A program made the position numbers and the translations under genes. This document shows, piece by piece, positions 1-8,864 of a stretch of 37,526 nucleotides of DNA; position 1 is the first letter of the stretch, and the number at the start of each line of letters is the position of its first letter. The notes beneath the pieces are model-generated. The model was not told the DNA's origin and did no database searches. It worked only from the letters and a program-made list of their open reading frames with translations. The DNA is from Pseudogymnoascus destructans (taxonomy: Eukaryota; Ascomycota; Leotiomycetes; Thelebolales; Thelebolaceae): the NCBI RefSeq assembly GCF_001641265.1, contig NW_020167572.1:1-37526 (forward strand), in the 5' to 3' direction.

Positions 1-539
1 ACAATTGGACTTCAAAGACTCCTCAAACTATAAGGGAGCTTAACTTTCAAACAGAGCACATTAAGAAACCGCATTGTACGACATCAGAACAGCTCTCCTA
101 GCTCAATTAATGATGCTGTTTGTTAAGGGGTACAAGTTATGATGCATTCTGCTGTTCTGCTTAACGCAGAAGTTAAGGCTCTACAAGTAGCAAATGAACA
201 GAAAAGAGGAGGAAAAGGAAGCACAAGAGGCGTATAATGCAAGGCCGTAGTCTCTCTGTACAAGAGGGAGAGGATATCCTTTAGAGTGCTAAGGTTGATG
301 CTCAAGTCCGTATAGAGGTGACAAGTGAGAGTAGTTGGCAGTGGGCTCTAAGGGCTGACAGAAGCGCTGTAGCTGATGTGAGAAAATAGGACATAATACC
401 CGTACGTAAGAGAGGCGCTAGGAATCAATTACAATAGAATAGGGATTATTATATAAGGTGGTAGTGTAGTAGTTGTAGTAATAGTCAATTTGTGTGTTTT
501 TGCTGCCAACTCACTTGGGATGCCGACTCGCTTGTGAAA
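1..539 (+). pseudogene. T1: pogo/Fot1-type (DDE_1) transposase C-terminal relic
   Basis: Plus-strand remnant of the tail of a pogo/Fot1-like cut-and-paste transposase. Around 139-200 one reads HSAVLLNAEVKALQVANE, which resembles the helical Lys/Arg-rich C-terminus common in fungal DDE_1 transposases; a basic stretch and a SLSVQEGED-like motif follow in shifted frames. Stops and frame changes make it non-functional. It ends in a terminal-repeat-like segment (505-539) that mirrors the start of T2. Everything upstream, including the catalytic core, lies outside the window. The family call rests on remembered similarity of this C-terminal pattern; the exact element is unknown. 420-504 holds no recognisable coding sequence. 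Confidence 0.55.
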
Positions 540-607
540 TACGTTATGTATTTATGAATATGAATAATGTAGTTCACAAGCGAGTTGGCTGCACAAGCGA
601 GTTGGCA
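505..607. repeat. Inverted terminal repeats of T1 (3' end) and T2 (5' end)
   Basis: 505-539 and 573-607 are imperfect reverse complements (about 31 of 35 positions), each built from two copies of a CAAGCGAGTTGG-type motif. They face each other across a 33-bp AT-rich spacer. This is the arrangement expected where the right end of one pogo-like element abuts the left end of a second copy of the same family in the same orientation. It could instead be read as a single hairpin. Confidence 0.6.
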
Positions 608-665
608 GATTTTTCTTGGCGTACGCGCTTTTGGACTTTAAACTATAATAACTTTTTTTACAAAA

Positions 666-1555
666 ATGGGTCGTACATGGAAAGAGTCTGATCTTGTATT
701 AGCTGTAAAGCTCTTCGAGATAACCCACAGTTAAAAATTACAATTATTGCGCGGATATATAATGTGCCTCGTACGACACTGTCTAATAGATTACACGGGA
801 CATCTGCACGACGCGATATATCCCTCAGAATCGAAAACTAACTTTGTTAGAAGAGGAAACAATCGTACGACATATTCTTGACTTGGATTCGCGATCATTC
901 CCTCCTCGAGTTAGTTGTGTTGAAGATATGGCAAATCGACTGCTTGCAGACTGAAACGTGCAACGCATCGGAAAGAACTGGACTATGAACTTCGTACGAC
1001 GACAATCACAATTACGGACGCGTTTTAGCAGACAAATTGATTATCAAAGAGCTAAATGCGAAGATCCAAACGCATATAACATGTGGTTTCGCCTTGTACA
1101 AAACACAATTGACAAGTACGGAATCCTTGAGACGGATACATATAACTTTGACGAGACAGGGTTTCTAATGGGCCAAATATCGTCTGAAATGGTTGTGACA
1201 AACGCTAAACGCAAAGAAAAGGCTCGTACTAAGCAGCAAGGCAATCGAGAATGGTCTACAGTTATTCAAGGAATTAGTGCTGATGGGTTGCGGTACCGCC
1301 ATATATTATTGTTGCAGGCAAACCTCACTTGTCATCCTGGTATGAAAACAGTCAATTGCCGCACAATTGGGTTATTGCAGTAACTGCAAATGGCTGGACT
1401 ACAAATGAGCGAGGGTTAGATTGGATTCAGCACTTTGATCGACATACAAAACCTCGTACGAAAGGTGTATATCGACTTTTTGATTCTCGACGGACACGAG
1501 AGTCATTATTCGACCGATTTTGAGCTATATTGCAAAGATCACAACATTTTAAACA
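666..1555 (+). pseudogene. T2: pogo/Fot1-type DDE transposase, broken
   Basis: Decayed plus-strand transposase. The probable start is ATG at 666 (MGRTWKESDL), followed by a helix-turn-helix-like part (about 690-800, with VPRTTLSNRLHG) and a CENP-B-like region with an in-frame stop near 952. The longest open piece is 958-1383. The catalytic core shows the first Asp in YNFDETGF (about 1145) and, after a frameshift near 1300, the second Asp in LLILDGHESH (about 1477-1506). Sequence homologous to the third catalytic acidic residue is absent because T3 is inserted just after the second block. Early stops, frameshifts and the lost third residue rule out activity. The NFDETGF and LDGHESH blocks are standard for the DDE_1/pogo family. 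Confidence 0.8.
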
Positions 1556-1585
1556 TAAAATAATAATAAGAGTATAACGTACATG

Positions 1586-1864
1586 TATAGCGAAAGCGCC
1601 AAACAAGCGAAAGCGCCAAAATTATCTACCCTCACGACAAACATTGCGATAAATCTACCACAACATTAGAAATCAATTGAAACTACTCGGAGTCCTCTTC
1701 CTCAGAGGTGTCTATTACAATCTGACACGTGCGCGCATTGTGCCCAGTCTCACCACACTTGCCACAGCGACGGGCACGGGTTTCTTCCCTTGGCTTCCGA
1801 CCACGGCTTGCCCTTATTTCCTGCTCTACCTGCTGCACAACATCCCTCTCATCCTGTAGCTCTT
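1586..1864 (-). mobile_element. T3: 3' end of another pogo-like transposon, cut by element 1
   Basis: A fragment with its end at about 1586: two direct copies of AAGCGAAAGCGCCAAA (about 1589-1620) resemble the repeated subterminal motif of fungal pogo elements. It sits inside T2 in the opposite orientation. The coding tail follows on the minus strand and is interrupted at 1864 by the LTR of element 1. The rest of T3 is not recognisable to the right of element 1, so a deletion or rearrangement accompanied or followed that insertion. Confidence 0.6.
1683..1864 (-). pseudogene. T3 transposase C-terminus with CCHC zinc knuckle
   Basis: Reading the minus strand from 1864 to the TAG at 1683 gives an uninterrupted tail: an acidic/Gln-rich helix (ELQDERDVVQQVEQE), a basic stretch, then CGKCGETGHNARTC and an acidic end. 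The C-x2-C-x4-H-x4-C spacing is a retroviral-type zinc knuckle, which many fungal pogo/Fot1-like transposases carry at their C-terminus. Only about 60 residues remain; the N-terminal DNA-binding and DDE domains are missing. A gag zinc knuckle was considered, but the surrounding transposase remnants, the acidic C-terminus and the absence of pol downstream favour a transposase. Confidence 0.7.
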
Positions 1865-2340
1865 TGTAACGCTGACTTCTAAACGATAGAAGACACAGAG
1901 GTTCTCTTGCATAAAGGTTTACTTATCAGAGGAGGCAGGGGATCAGACACAAAGGCTTCAAGTAACACGTTACTAGTATATAACAAATACTGTATTGAGT
2001 TGAGCACGAAGCTCCTATCTAAGGAAATACTATCTACTTATATAGTGGCGTCGTGCCTAGTGGACTCTTGGGAACTCAACTTAAGTCCTCGGAGTCCTGG
2101 ACTCTTAGGACTCTTCTCATCATCCTGCGAGTCCATCACGTGCCTAGTGGACTCCTGGGAACTCACTCGAGTCCTCGGAGTCCTGGACTCTTAGGACTCT
2201 TCTCATCATCCTGCGAGTCCGTCACGTGATACTTTCGGAACTACTATTCCCCGCTGCCCCTCCAGGTACCAGGGCCGGTCTCATGCGACCTCCCTCCTTC
2301 CTGTCCTGTAGTTGGCCAGCCTTCTTGTTCCGTCGTAACA
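1865..2340 (-). repeat. 3' LTR of element 1 (variant A)
   Basis: 476-bp LTR starting TGTAACGCTGACTTC and ending CGTCGTAACA in + orientation. On the minus strand, U3 begins at 2340. U3 contains two direct copies of an about 88-bp unit (about 2053-2226) dense in GGACTC/GAGTCC, and the palindrome TCACGTGA near 2222-2229. A TATATAAG box lies near 2036-2043, followed by R-U5. The 95-residue ORF in the LTR recurs only because the LTR is repeated. Confidence 0.95.
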
Positions 2341-2357
2341 CTCGCTCCCTTCCCCTG
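2341..2357 (-). promoter_or_regulatory. Polypurine tract of element 1
   Basis: On the minus strand the bases next to U3 read AGGGGAAGGGAGCGAG directly before TGTTACG. A purine run abutting the 3' LTR is the expected plus-strand DNA primer. The same sequence adjoins the LTR of element 2 at 18083-18099. Confidence 0.85.
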
Positions 2358-2375
2358 GGCATTCGTCTCGAATCC

Positions 2376-2381
2376 TATAAG
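2376..2381 (+). promoter_or_regulatory. TATA-like box upstream of the antisense ORF
   Basis: TATAAG at 2376-2381, about 60 bp before the preferred ATG at 2437, and conserved at 18118-18123 in element 2. It lies outside the LTR, on the strand opposite to gag-pol. A dedicated promoter is an inference from position alone. Confidence 0.45.
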
Positions 2382-2436
2382 TACGTCCATGTCCCCGGGA
2401 CTCTGCTGCTCCTCAGCGAGTCCTTCAACATGCAAC

Positions 2437-3003
2437 ATGCCTACTGACACTGCCCGCAAACTCCAGGAACGCAACGATCTTGTCCGTCGAATAAAGAACC
2501 ACGGATACGAACTACCCGAAATGGATTCTTGCTCGAACTGCGTGAGGCGAAACATTACTTGCGTGTCGTCTCCAAATGATTCACGGCGGTGCGCCGAGTG
2601 CGTTCGTCGCAACTTGAAAGAAAAGTGTGACTGTATGGGTCCTGAGCATCCCGACTGGGTGAAGCTCGAACGGGAGGAGGATCGCCTGGATCGCGAAGAG
2701 GAAGAAACCCTTTCGAAGTTACTTCGTCTGCGGAAGCAGAAACGCCTCATCCGAACCCGTGGTAAAGATATGCTCCGGCGAGGTTTGAAAACCCTCGACG
2801 AGCTTGATGCGGCAGAGGAGGCCGAACGTGTGGCTGCTGAGAAGCGTGACGCTGTTGAGGCCGAGGAACAGGCAGTTAGCGCTGCCTCCTCGTCTGTGAC
2901 CGGGACCCCCGCTTCCTCCGATCCACTGGCCTACTCCCCTGCATCTTGGGATCAATGGCTGGCGGATGGCGGCGTCGATATTCCTCCAGCAGTTCTTTGC
3001 TGA
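2437..3003 (+). CDS. Antisense accessory ORF of family A: Zn2Cys6-like, coiled-coil protein
   Basis: Intact 188-codon ORF on the strand opposite to gag-pol, between the polypurine tract and pol. I prefer ATG 2437 (MPTDTARK) because the ATG at 2389 is only about 8 bp downstream of the TATA-like box; a short upstream ORF at 2430 overlaps the start. Cysteines at residues 32, 35, 42, 52, 55 and 64 give C-x2-C-x6-C-x9-C-x2-C-x8-C, which fits the fungal Zn2Cys6 binuclear cluster, with basic VRRN repeats between the cysteines. Residues about 70-150 are a charged heptad-rich region (LEREEDRLDREEEE onward), probably a dimerising coiled coil. The tail is Ser/Ala/Pro-rich. The last 128 bp overlap the 3' end of pol antisense. 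Element 2 has the same ORF with about three substitutions and no indel. A DNA-binding or RNA-binding regulator of the element is plausible; no function is known to me. Confidence 0.75.
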   Translation: MPTDTARKLQERNDLVRRIKNHGYELPEMDSCSNCVRRNITCVSSPNDSRRCAECVRRNLKEKCDCMGPEHPDWVKLEREEDRLDREEEETLSKLLRLRKQKRLIRTRGKDMLRRGLKTLDELDAAEEAERVAAEKRDAVEAEEQAVSAASSSVTGTPASSDPLAYSPASWDQWLADGGVDIPPAVLC

Positions 3004-6000
3004 TGTTCCTTGTTGGTTCCCACGAATTATCCGTAGGTTCGTAATTTTCCCATTTTATCAAAAACTCTTCTCGACGTCCTACTAACCTTCTGTCTAGGAT
3101 CGCTTCGACCTCATATTCGATTATCTCATTCTCGGGTTGGAGTTCGGTGTCGGTCGCAATTGGGGTATTTCCTCTTGCTGGTTCCAGTAGTGAGACATGA
3201 AATACCGGCGTGTAGTCTAGACTTCCTGGGTAGCTGCAGTCTGTAATTAACTGAGCTGACTTTGTTCAATATTTGAATGGTCCCAATTTCTTGAAGTCCA
3301 ACTTTGTGCTTGGTCGTTTCGTTTTGATATGTTTCCGGAGTAGGTATACTTTATCCCCCTCCTTGAAGGCAGGTTCCATACTGCGGCTTCTTGTTTGCGT
3401 ATGCGGCGGATCGTTCATTTAAGAATTGGATGTCCGTCGCAAGTTGTTCGTGGAACGATTTCAGTTGTTCCACCAGATCAGGGCTTGTTCAGCTCGTGAT
3501 TCATCCGGTCTTGGTTGCCTATATGCTTCTGGCTGGTAGCCATAATTGGCAAAGAACGGTGAGACTTTCGTTGCTTCTGTCATCGCGCTGTTATATGCAA
3601 ACTGTGCGATGGGTAAGATCTGAACCAGTTATCCTGTTGATGATTGACATAGCTTCGCAGGTACTGTTCAAGGGTCTGATTTAATCTTTCTGTTTGGCCA
3701 TCTGTCTGGGGATGAAAAGCTGTTGATAGCTTATGATTTGTTCCCAGTAGCGCCATCAATGATTTCCAGAGTTTTCGAAGTAAAGAGCTTGTCTCTATCT
3801 GAGATGATTTCTTCTGGCATCCCATGATCGGCTAATATGACTCGAATGAAGGTATATGCGAGCGCCTCAGCGTCGCTAGCTTCTAGATATGGTATAAACT
3901 TCCATATTTCGTGAGTCTTTCCGTGATGACGAGGATAGAGTCATATTCTATTCCTGTTAACGGGTCCTTGGAGGGTGGAAGCTTGACGATGAAGTCCAAA
4001 GCTATTGATTTCCACGCTCCTTTTGGTACTGGTGTCGACTTGAGTTGTCCGTATGGCAGGTGCCTATTGGATTTTGACTTGCTGCAAATGTCGCACTCTC
4101 TACCACTGTCTCTACCTGCTTCCTCATACCTGGGAAGTAGTAGTGTCGAGTGATTCGTTCGAAGGTTCGCGTTACTCCCTGATGACCGTGTGCTGGTAAC
4201 GAGTGTTGTTCTTGCACCAGCGGGCGTCTCATTTGACTTGGGACATACACTAACCCTTTGTATCGAATCAATCCTTGTTCGTCGATGGCGAAGTCGCCTT
4301 CAACTTTGGACAAGACTCGCTTGGCGCATTCGTCTGTTGCGTAAGCTTTCTTGAGTCTTTCCTCGAGTTCTGTATCTTCGATGACTGAGATCGTCGCTAG
4401 TAACTCGTTGTACTGTATTCCTGCATCTGTTTTCTTCAGAATTGCTCTAGGTCTTTCTTCCTTTGGGCCGGCGTAGTCGGTCCGTCTGCTGAGAGCGTCT
4501 GCTCTTGCATTCTCGGAGCCCTTGCGATAGGTTATCGTGAAGTTGTAGGCTGCGAGGGTTTCTGCCCAGCGGACTTGTCTGCGGTTTAAAACCTTGGTCG
4601 TGGTGAAGTATATGAGGTTCTTGTGATCCGTCCATACCTGCACAGGGTAGGTGGGTCCCTCAAGATATACTCGCCACTGTTCAAAGGCAACGACAATAGC
4701 CAGTAGCTCCTTGTCGTGGATGTCGTAATTGAGTTCCGCGGGTGACAGTTTCCTAGAGTAGTACGCGATTGGTTTGAACTTACCGTTCTCGTCTGGTTGA
4801 TTCAGACATGCTCCAATTGCGAAGTCAGAAGAGTCCGTTTCGAGGATGATCTTCTTTGCAGGGTCAAATGTAGCAAGGATAGGTGCTTCCGTGAACTTCG
4901 TCTTAAGTTCCTGGAAAGCAGCCTCTGCCTTGTCCGTCCATTTGAATTCGAGATCCTTTCTGGTAAGCTCCGTGAGTGGTTGAGCTACCTTGGAATATCC
5001 CGAGATGAATCTCGGTAGAAGTTGGCGAAGCCTAGGAAGGCTTGCACTTCCTTGACCGTGGTCGGTGTTGGCCATTCCAACACTGCCGTTACTTTTGCTT
5101 GGTCCATCTTGATGCCGTGCGTTCCAATAATGTAACCCAAGAATTCGACTTGGTTTTTATGGAACTCGCACTTCTCTGGTTTGAGGAGTAAGCTGTACTC
5201 CTTTAGTTTCTTCAGGACGAGTTTGACATGCTTGACATGCTCCTCCTTGGTTGCTGAATACACCAGGACATCGTCTAGGTAGACAATGGTAAAGATGTCT
5301 AAGTATTCATGCAAAGCATCATTCATCAGTCGTTGCATAGATGCGGGTGCGTTTGTTAGCCCAAAGGGCATGACTTGATACTCGAATAGGCCATAGCGGG
5401 TGCGGAATGCTGTTTTCCACTCTTCCCCAGCCTTGATTCGGATCAGGTTGTATGCTCCTCGCAGATCTAGCTTACTGAAGATCTTTGCTCCTTGAAATCT
5501 ATCGTGTAGTTCGTTGATTAACGGCAGGGCATACCTGTCCTTGATTGTGATGTTGTTCAACGCTCGATAGTCCACACATAACCGTAGGGAGCCGTCTTTC
5601 TTTGGTACGAAAAGCACCGGACTTCCTGCTGGTGATGTGGATGGTCTGATGAATCCTTTCGCTAGGTTATCATCAATGTACTCCTTAAGTACCTTCAGCT
5701 CCTTTTCCGATAGCTGATATATTGGTCCGAACGGTGGACTCTTGTCTTTCTCCAAAGGTATCTCGTGATCCCATGGTTGGTGCTTAGGAAGCGCCTCGTT
5801 CTTAGGGCCTTCCTGGAATAATTGCTCGTATTCCTTGTACTCCACCGGTATACTCGTCGGTGAGGATGCCTGGGCTAGGTCATCGAGCTCGGAGGTTGCA
5901 CATAACTCCTTCCGGCCCTGGGAGGGTTTCTCCCGTTGTCGCGTGTCCGTCCGTTGTTCACACGCGCACTGGCTCATCACAACTTTCTCGTTCCACCAGT

Positions 6001-6406
6001 CGATCTGGGGGTTGTGTTTCTTGAGCCATGGCATACCAAGGATGCACGCATGGTTGTCCATGTGCACGATGTCAAACTGAATCGTTTCCTTGTGCCCGTG
6101 TAGCATGACCATTTCCAATGGGACCGTTTCGTGGGTCACCATTCCTTCATTAGTCGAGATGGGCTCTCCATCTACGACCATTAACGGGTATGGTTCGGTT
6201 TTCAATTGCGTCTTGAAACCTTGCGTGTCTGCTACTTTCTTTGTCATAAAGTTGCCCGTCGCTCCTGAGTCAATCATTGCTCGGAGGTGTCGCTGTTGTA
6301 TCTTAGCGACCACATATAGTTGCATGCTGCCCGTCGTGGCGCATAGCTGGTCTGTACTAGGCCTCTTCATGTCGCTCGCCGGTGGCCTACCGTCGAGGAC
6401 TCCTAG
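2876..6406 (-). pseudogene. pol: pol of element 1 (PR-RT-RH-IN-chromodomain), frameshifted
   Basis: Pol begins in the -1 frame at the slip site and reads through protease (AMIDSGATGNF, about 6270; ILGMPWLKKHNP) and RT (DYRALNN, VMPFGLTNAP, IVYLDDVLVYS about 5280) down to 4985. A lost C near 5020 (element 2 has CTCCGG) shifts the frame; RNase H (LETDSSDFAIG) and the integrase HHCC finger continue in 5075-4002. Further single-base differences near 4105, 3905, 3777, 3710 and 3465 scatter the integrase core. The chromodomain tail survives as IKWENYEPTDNSWEP (3061-2876). RIP-like stops are not evident; nearly all defects are 1-nt indels, many in homopolymers, so some may be sequencing errors. It would encode the replication and integration enzymes. 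Confidence 0.9.
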
Positions 6407-6412
6407 TTTTTT
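6403..6412 (-). promoter_or_regulatory. -1 ribosomal frameshift site A_AAA_AAC before gag UAG
   Basis: On the minus strand the bases read A AAA AAC TAG in gag phase (TCA AAA AAC TAG): a canonical X_XXY_YYZ slip heptamer at 6412-6406 with the gag stop at 6405-6403 directly behind it. Slipping back one base continues as LGVLDGRPPASD and then protease. The pol frame is closed by a TGA about ten codons upstream of the heptamer, so the overlap is short. The same site is kept in element 2 and in the relic at 17553-17562. Confidence 0.75.
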
Positions 6413-8340
6413 GACTCGTCCGAGGAAGGATAGTATTCATCCGCTTCCAATGGTGGTCCTTGGGGAGATCGTTTCCCTCGCTCTTCTGCTTCGTCTAGCA
6501 GATGTGGGTATTTCTCGTATACCTGTTCGCTTTTGATAGGCAAGTCCCTTCAGACTGGCTTCGCCTGAGGGCGTGAACTTGCTCTGCGTCTCTGAAGTGT
6601 ATCCTGGGCGAGGATCGGGGGAAACAACTGATTCTGGTGTTTCTTTTTCCAGTGGAGCTTGCAGTCATCTTCGCTGCAATACTCCCAGTAGACATACGCG
6701 TGCCAGGGATGATCAGTCTCTGTTGCGTCTGTCGTTGATAGTTCCTGCTGTCCTCTCACCCATGCACTATCTTCCCTCGGAGGCGTGGAGAACGTGTCTA
6801 GTTGCTCCATGGCTCTCCTTTCGATGCGTGGAGTGGGTCTCGCATTTTCCCGTCGGAGCATATCTCTGGCTTTCTCGTCGTACTTCTTCAGGGCTCTCCT
6901 GCGGTCCTGGTAGTAAAGTTTGACGCTTTTCATATACTTCAGTTTAGCCATATGCTCGACATCCTTCTCCAGTTCTTCCGCTTCTTGGGCTTCCAACTTA
7001 GCTACGTCTTGGGACGTGCCAAGCAGCCTGCGGGTATTCGTTAGTTGGTCGTAGTATCTCCAGAGGTCATCCTTGCAGTCGTCCACCTTGCACTTTAACG
7101 GAAGTTCCTGTAACAGGTTCCCGTAGAGGTCTTTAAGCATGGGGATTCTCCTCTGGCCATTGGGCTTGTCTCGTTCGGCCCTAATCTTCGCGTGGGCGTG
7201 TTTTGCCATGCGTCTTACTACGCTCTTGCACCGTGGACTCATTGGTTCCGTAGGTGCGAGTTCATCGAAGGTCTCCTGTTCCGAGACGGTGAACGATTCC
7301 GCCTCCGACCCTTCATCTGAGCTCTCGTCTTCTGGGGTGCTTTCGCCGTTTATTCCCCAGTCCTGTTTGCTCACAAACGTTGCGTTCAACTGTCCTGTCC
7401 AGGTGGCATTGAGTTGTTTGCCGACTTTGCGTCCGCCGTTCCCTTTCTTTGGCTGTCTGCAGTCTCGGGCCATGTGGCCTGGCTTGTCGCAGTTAAAACA
7501 GAGTCGTTCCTTGAATTGTCTGTCTTTCTTAGGGTCACGGGGTCGTCCAGGTTTGAACGTGGCATCGAGTTCCATTGGGTCCGACCAACGGTTGTCTCGC
7601 GGGTGTTGATCCCGTCGTCTGCCCTCGTTTCCCCGGTAGGGGTAACTTTTCTTGGGCTTGTCATAGGTCCGACGTTCCTTCTGGAATTCGTATAGTCGAT
7701 TGTCGATTCGGACCGTATGTTCGATTAGCGCTACCATGTCCGTTGGTTGTTGTTCCAAACGGGCAAGTTCCATACGTATATGGCTCTTCAGCCCACGTCG
7801 GTAGTGGCTGATGAGTGCGCTGGCGTCCCATCCTGTCTGATTGCCGTATCTCTGGAATTCTGTGGAGTATGTGAGGGCGCTGCCAGTCTGCTTAAGTGCA
7901 AACAGATGGTCTTCTGCGGTCTTAATCTCATCGATGTCTCCGAACATGCGTCGGATTTCCTTACAGAATCCATTCCAGCTGCCAAACATAGTCTGCGTAG
8001 TTGTCATGCTTCCATTGGTACTTTCATATTTGAAATAGTCCTTGAGGAATGGTTCGATCCATCGCAGGGCTTCCCCCCTAAGGTAGGACGCAGTCCACAG
8101 GGCATAGCTCTCCTGGGTGGGAAACTTCTCATCATTGAAGTGCTGGTACAGTTCGACCTGTAGCAAAAACACCTCAAGTTCCTTTCGGTTGCCGGAGTAA
8201 GTGTCGGGCAACTTGACGCGTAGAGTTTCCTTGAGTTCGTTGACGGTGGGTGCGTCGGGCATCTCTTCATTCTCAGGCTTAGACCTCTGAGACGAAGTTG
8301 GCGTGGTGGGGGTTTTCCCCTTCGAACTGACGACAGACAT
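6403..8340 (-). pseudogene. gag: gag of element 1
   Basis: ATG at 8340 (MSVVSSKGKTPTT) opens a 596-codon reading frame to 6550. The retrotransposon gag domain spans about residues 35-230 (LPDTYSGNRKELEVFL, YLRGEALRWIEPFL), followed by a basic linker and one zinc knuckle, CFNCDKPGHMARDC (about residues 281-294), for RNA packaging. A long charged C-terminal part follows. An extra G near 6625 pushes the end out of frame (…RPQAKPV); a missing G near 6550 would restore it. The frame shared with element 2 and the relic ends at the TAG at 6405-6403, next to the slip site. Compared with element 2, the segment 7085-7165 is strongly divergent. Confidence 0.9.
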
Positions 8341-8384
8341 GTTGCTTTGTGTGTAAGCCGGTACCTCAGTGCCTCGTAGAAGTG

Positions 8385-8392
8385 GTGCTCAA
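8385..8392 (-). promoter_or_regulatory. Candidate self-primed primer-binding site of element 1
   Basis: On the minus strand, 2 nt after the 5' LTR end (…GTTACA, then CT), comes TTGAGCAC. No tRNA-type PBS starting TGG is seen. The LTR itself contains the reverse complement, GTGCTCAA, at 8536-8529 on the minus strand, about 37 nt downstream of the TATATAAG box (8573-8566), close to where the transcript should start. This fits Tf1/sushi-type self-priming. The same motifs occur in element 2 (24151-24158 and 24296-24303). Confidence 0.55.
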
Positions 8393-8394
8393 AG

Positions 8395-8864
8395 TGTAAC
8401 GCTGACTTCTAACAATAGAAGACACAGAGGTTCTCTTGCGTAAAGGTTTACTTATCAGAGGAGGCAGGGGATCAGACACAAAGGCTTCAAGTAACACGTT
8501 ACTAGTATATAACAAATACTGTATTGAGTTGAGCACGAAGCTCCTATCTAAGGAAATACTATCTACTTATATAGTGGCGTCGTGCCTAGTGGACTCTTGG
8601 GAACTCACTTGAGTCCTCGGAGTCCTGGACTCTTAGGACTCTTCTCATCATCCTGCGAGTCCGTCACGTGCCTAGTGGACTCCTGGGAACTCACTCGAGT
8701 CCTCGGAGTCCTGGACTCTTAGGACTCTTCTCATCATCCTGCGAGTCCGTCACGTGATACTTTCGGAACTACTATTCCCTGCCCTCCAGGTACCAGGGCC
8801 GGTCTCATGCGACCTCCCTCCTTCCTGTCCTGTAGTTGGCCAGCCTTCTTGTTCCGTCGTAACA
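8395..8864 (-). repeat. 5' LTR of element 1 (variant A)
   Basis: 470-bp LTR with the same ends as the 1865-2340 copy. It includes the duplicated 88-bp unit rich in GGACTC/GAGTCC (about 8582-8755), TCACGTGA near 8751-8758, TATATAAG on the minus strand at 8573-8566 and a small GAGCTTCGTGCTC hairpin in R. Compared with the left LTR it lacks a few bases near 8779. Confidence 0.95.

Larger units (their letters stand above)
1865..8864 (-). mobile_element. Element 1: Ty3/Gypsy chromovirus, family A (minus strand)
   Basis: About 7.0 kb, bounded by two similar LTRs (1865-2340 and 8395-8864), both starting TG and ending CA. In element orientation the order is 5' LTR, primer-binding site, gag, -1 slip site, protease, RT, RNase H, integrase, chromodomain, antisense ORF, polypurine tract, 3' LTR. 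RT before integrase plus a C-terminal chromodomain place it in the Ty3/Gypsy chromoviruses. The flanking 5 bp (CTCTT and CACGA) do not match, so no target-site duplication is visible. Pol carries many single-base indels; no RIP-like nonsense pattern is evident. Confidence 0.95.

Noticed and set aside
7139..8163. Several plus-strand ORFs of 80-156 codons over gag of elements 1 and 2
   Set aside because: They mirror the gag frame on the other strand, have no motif, and vary with gag changes.
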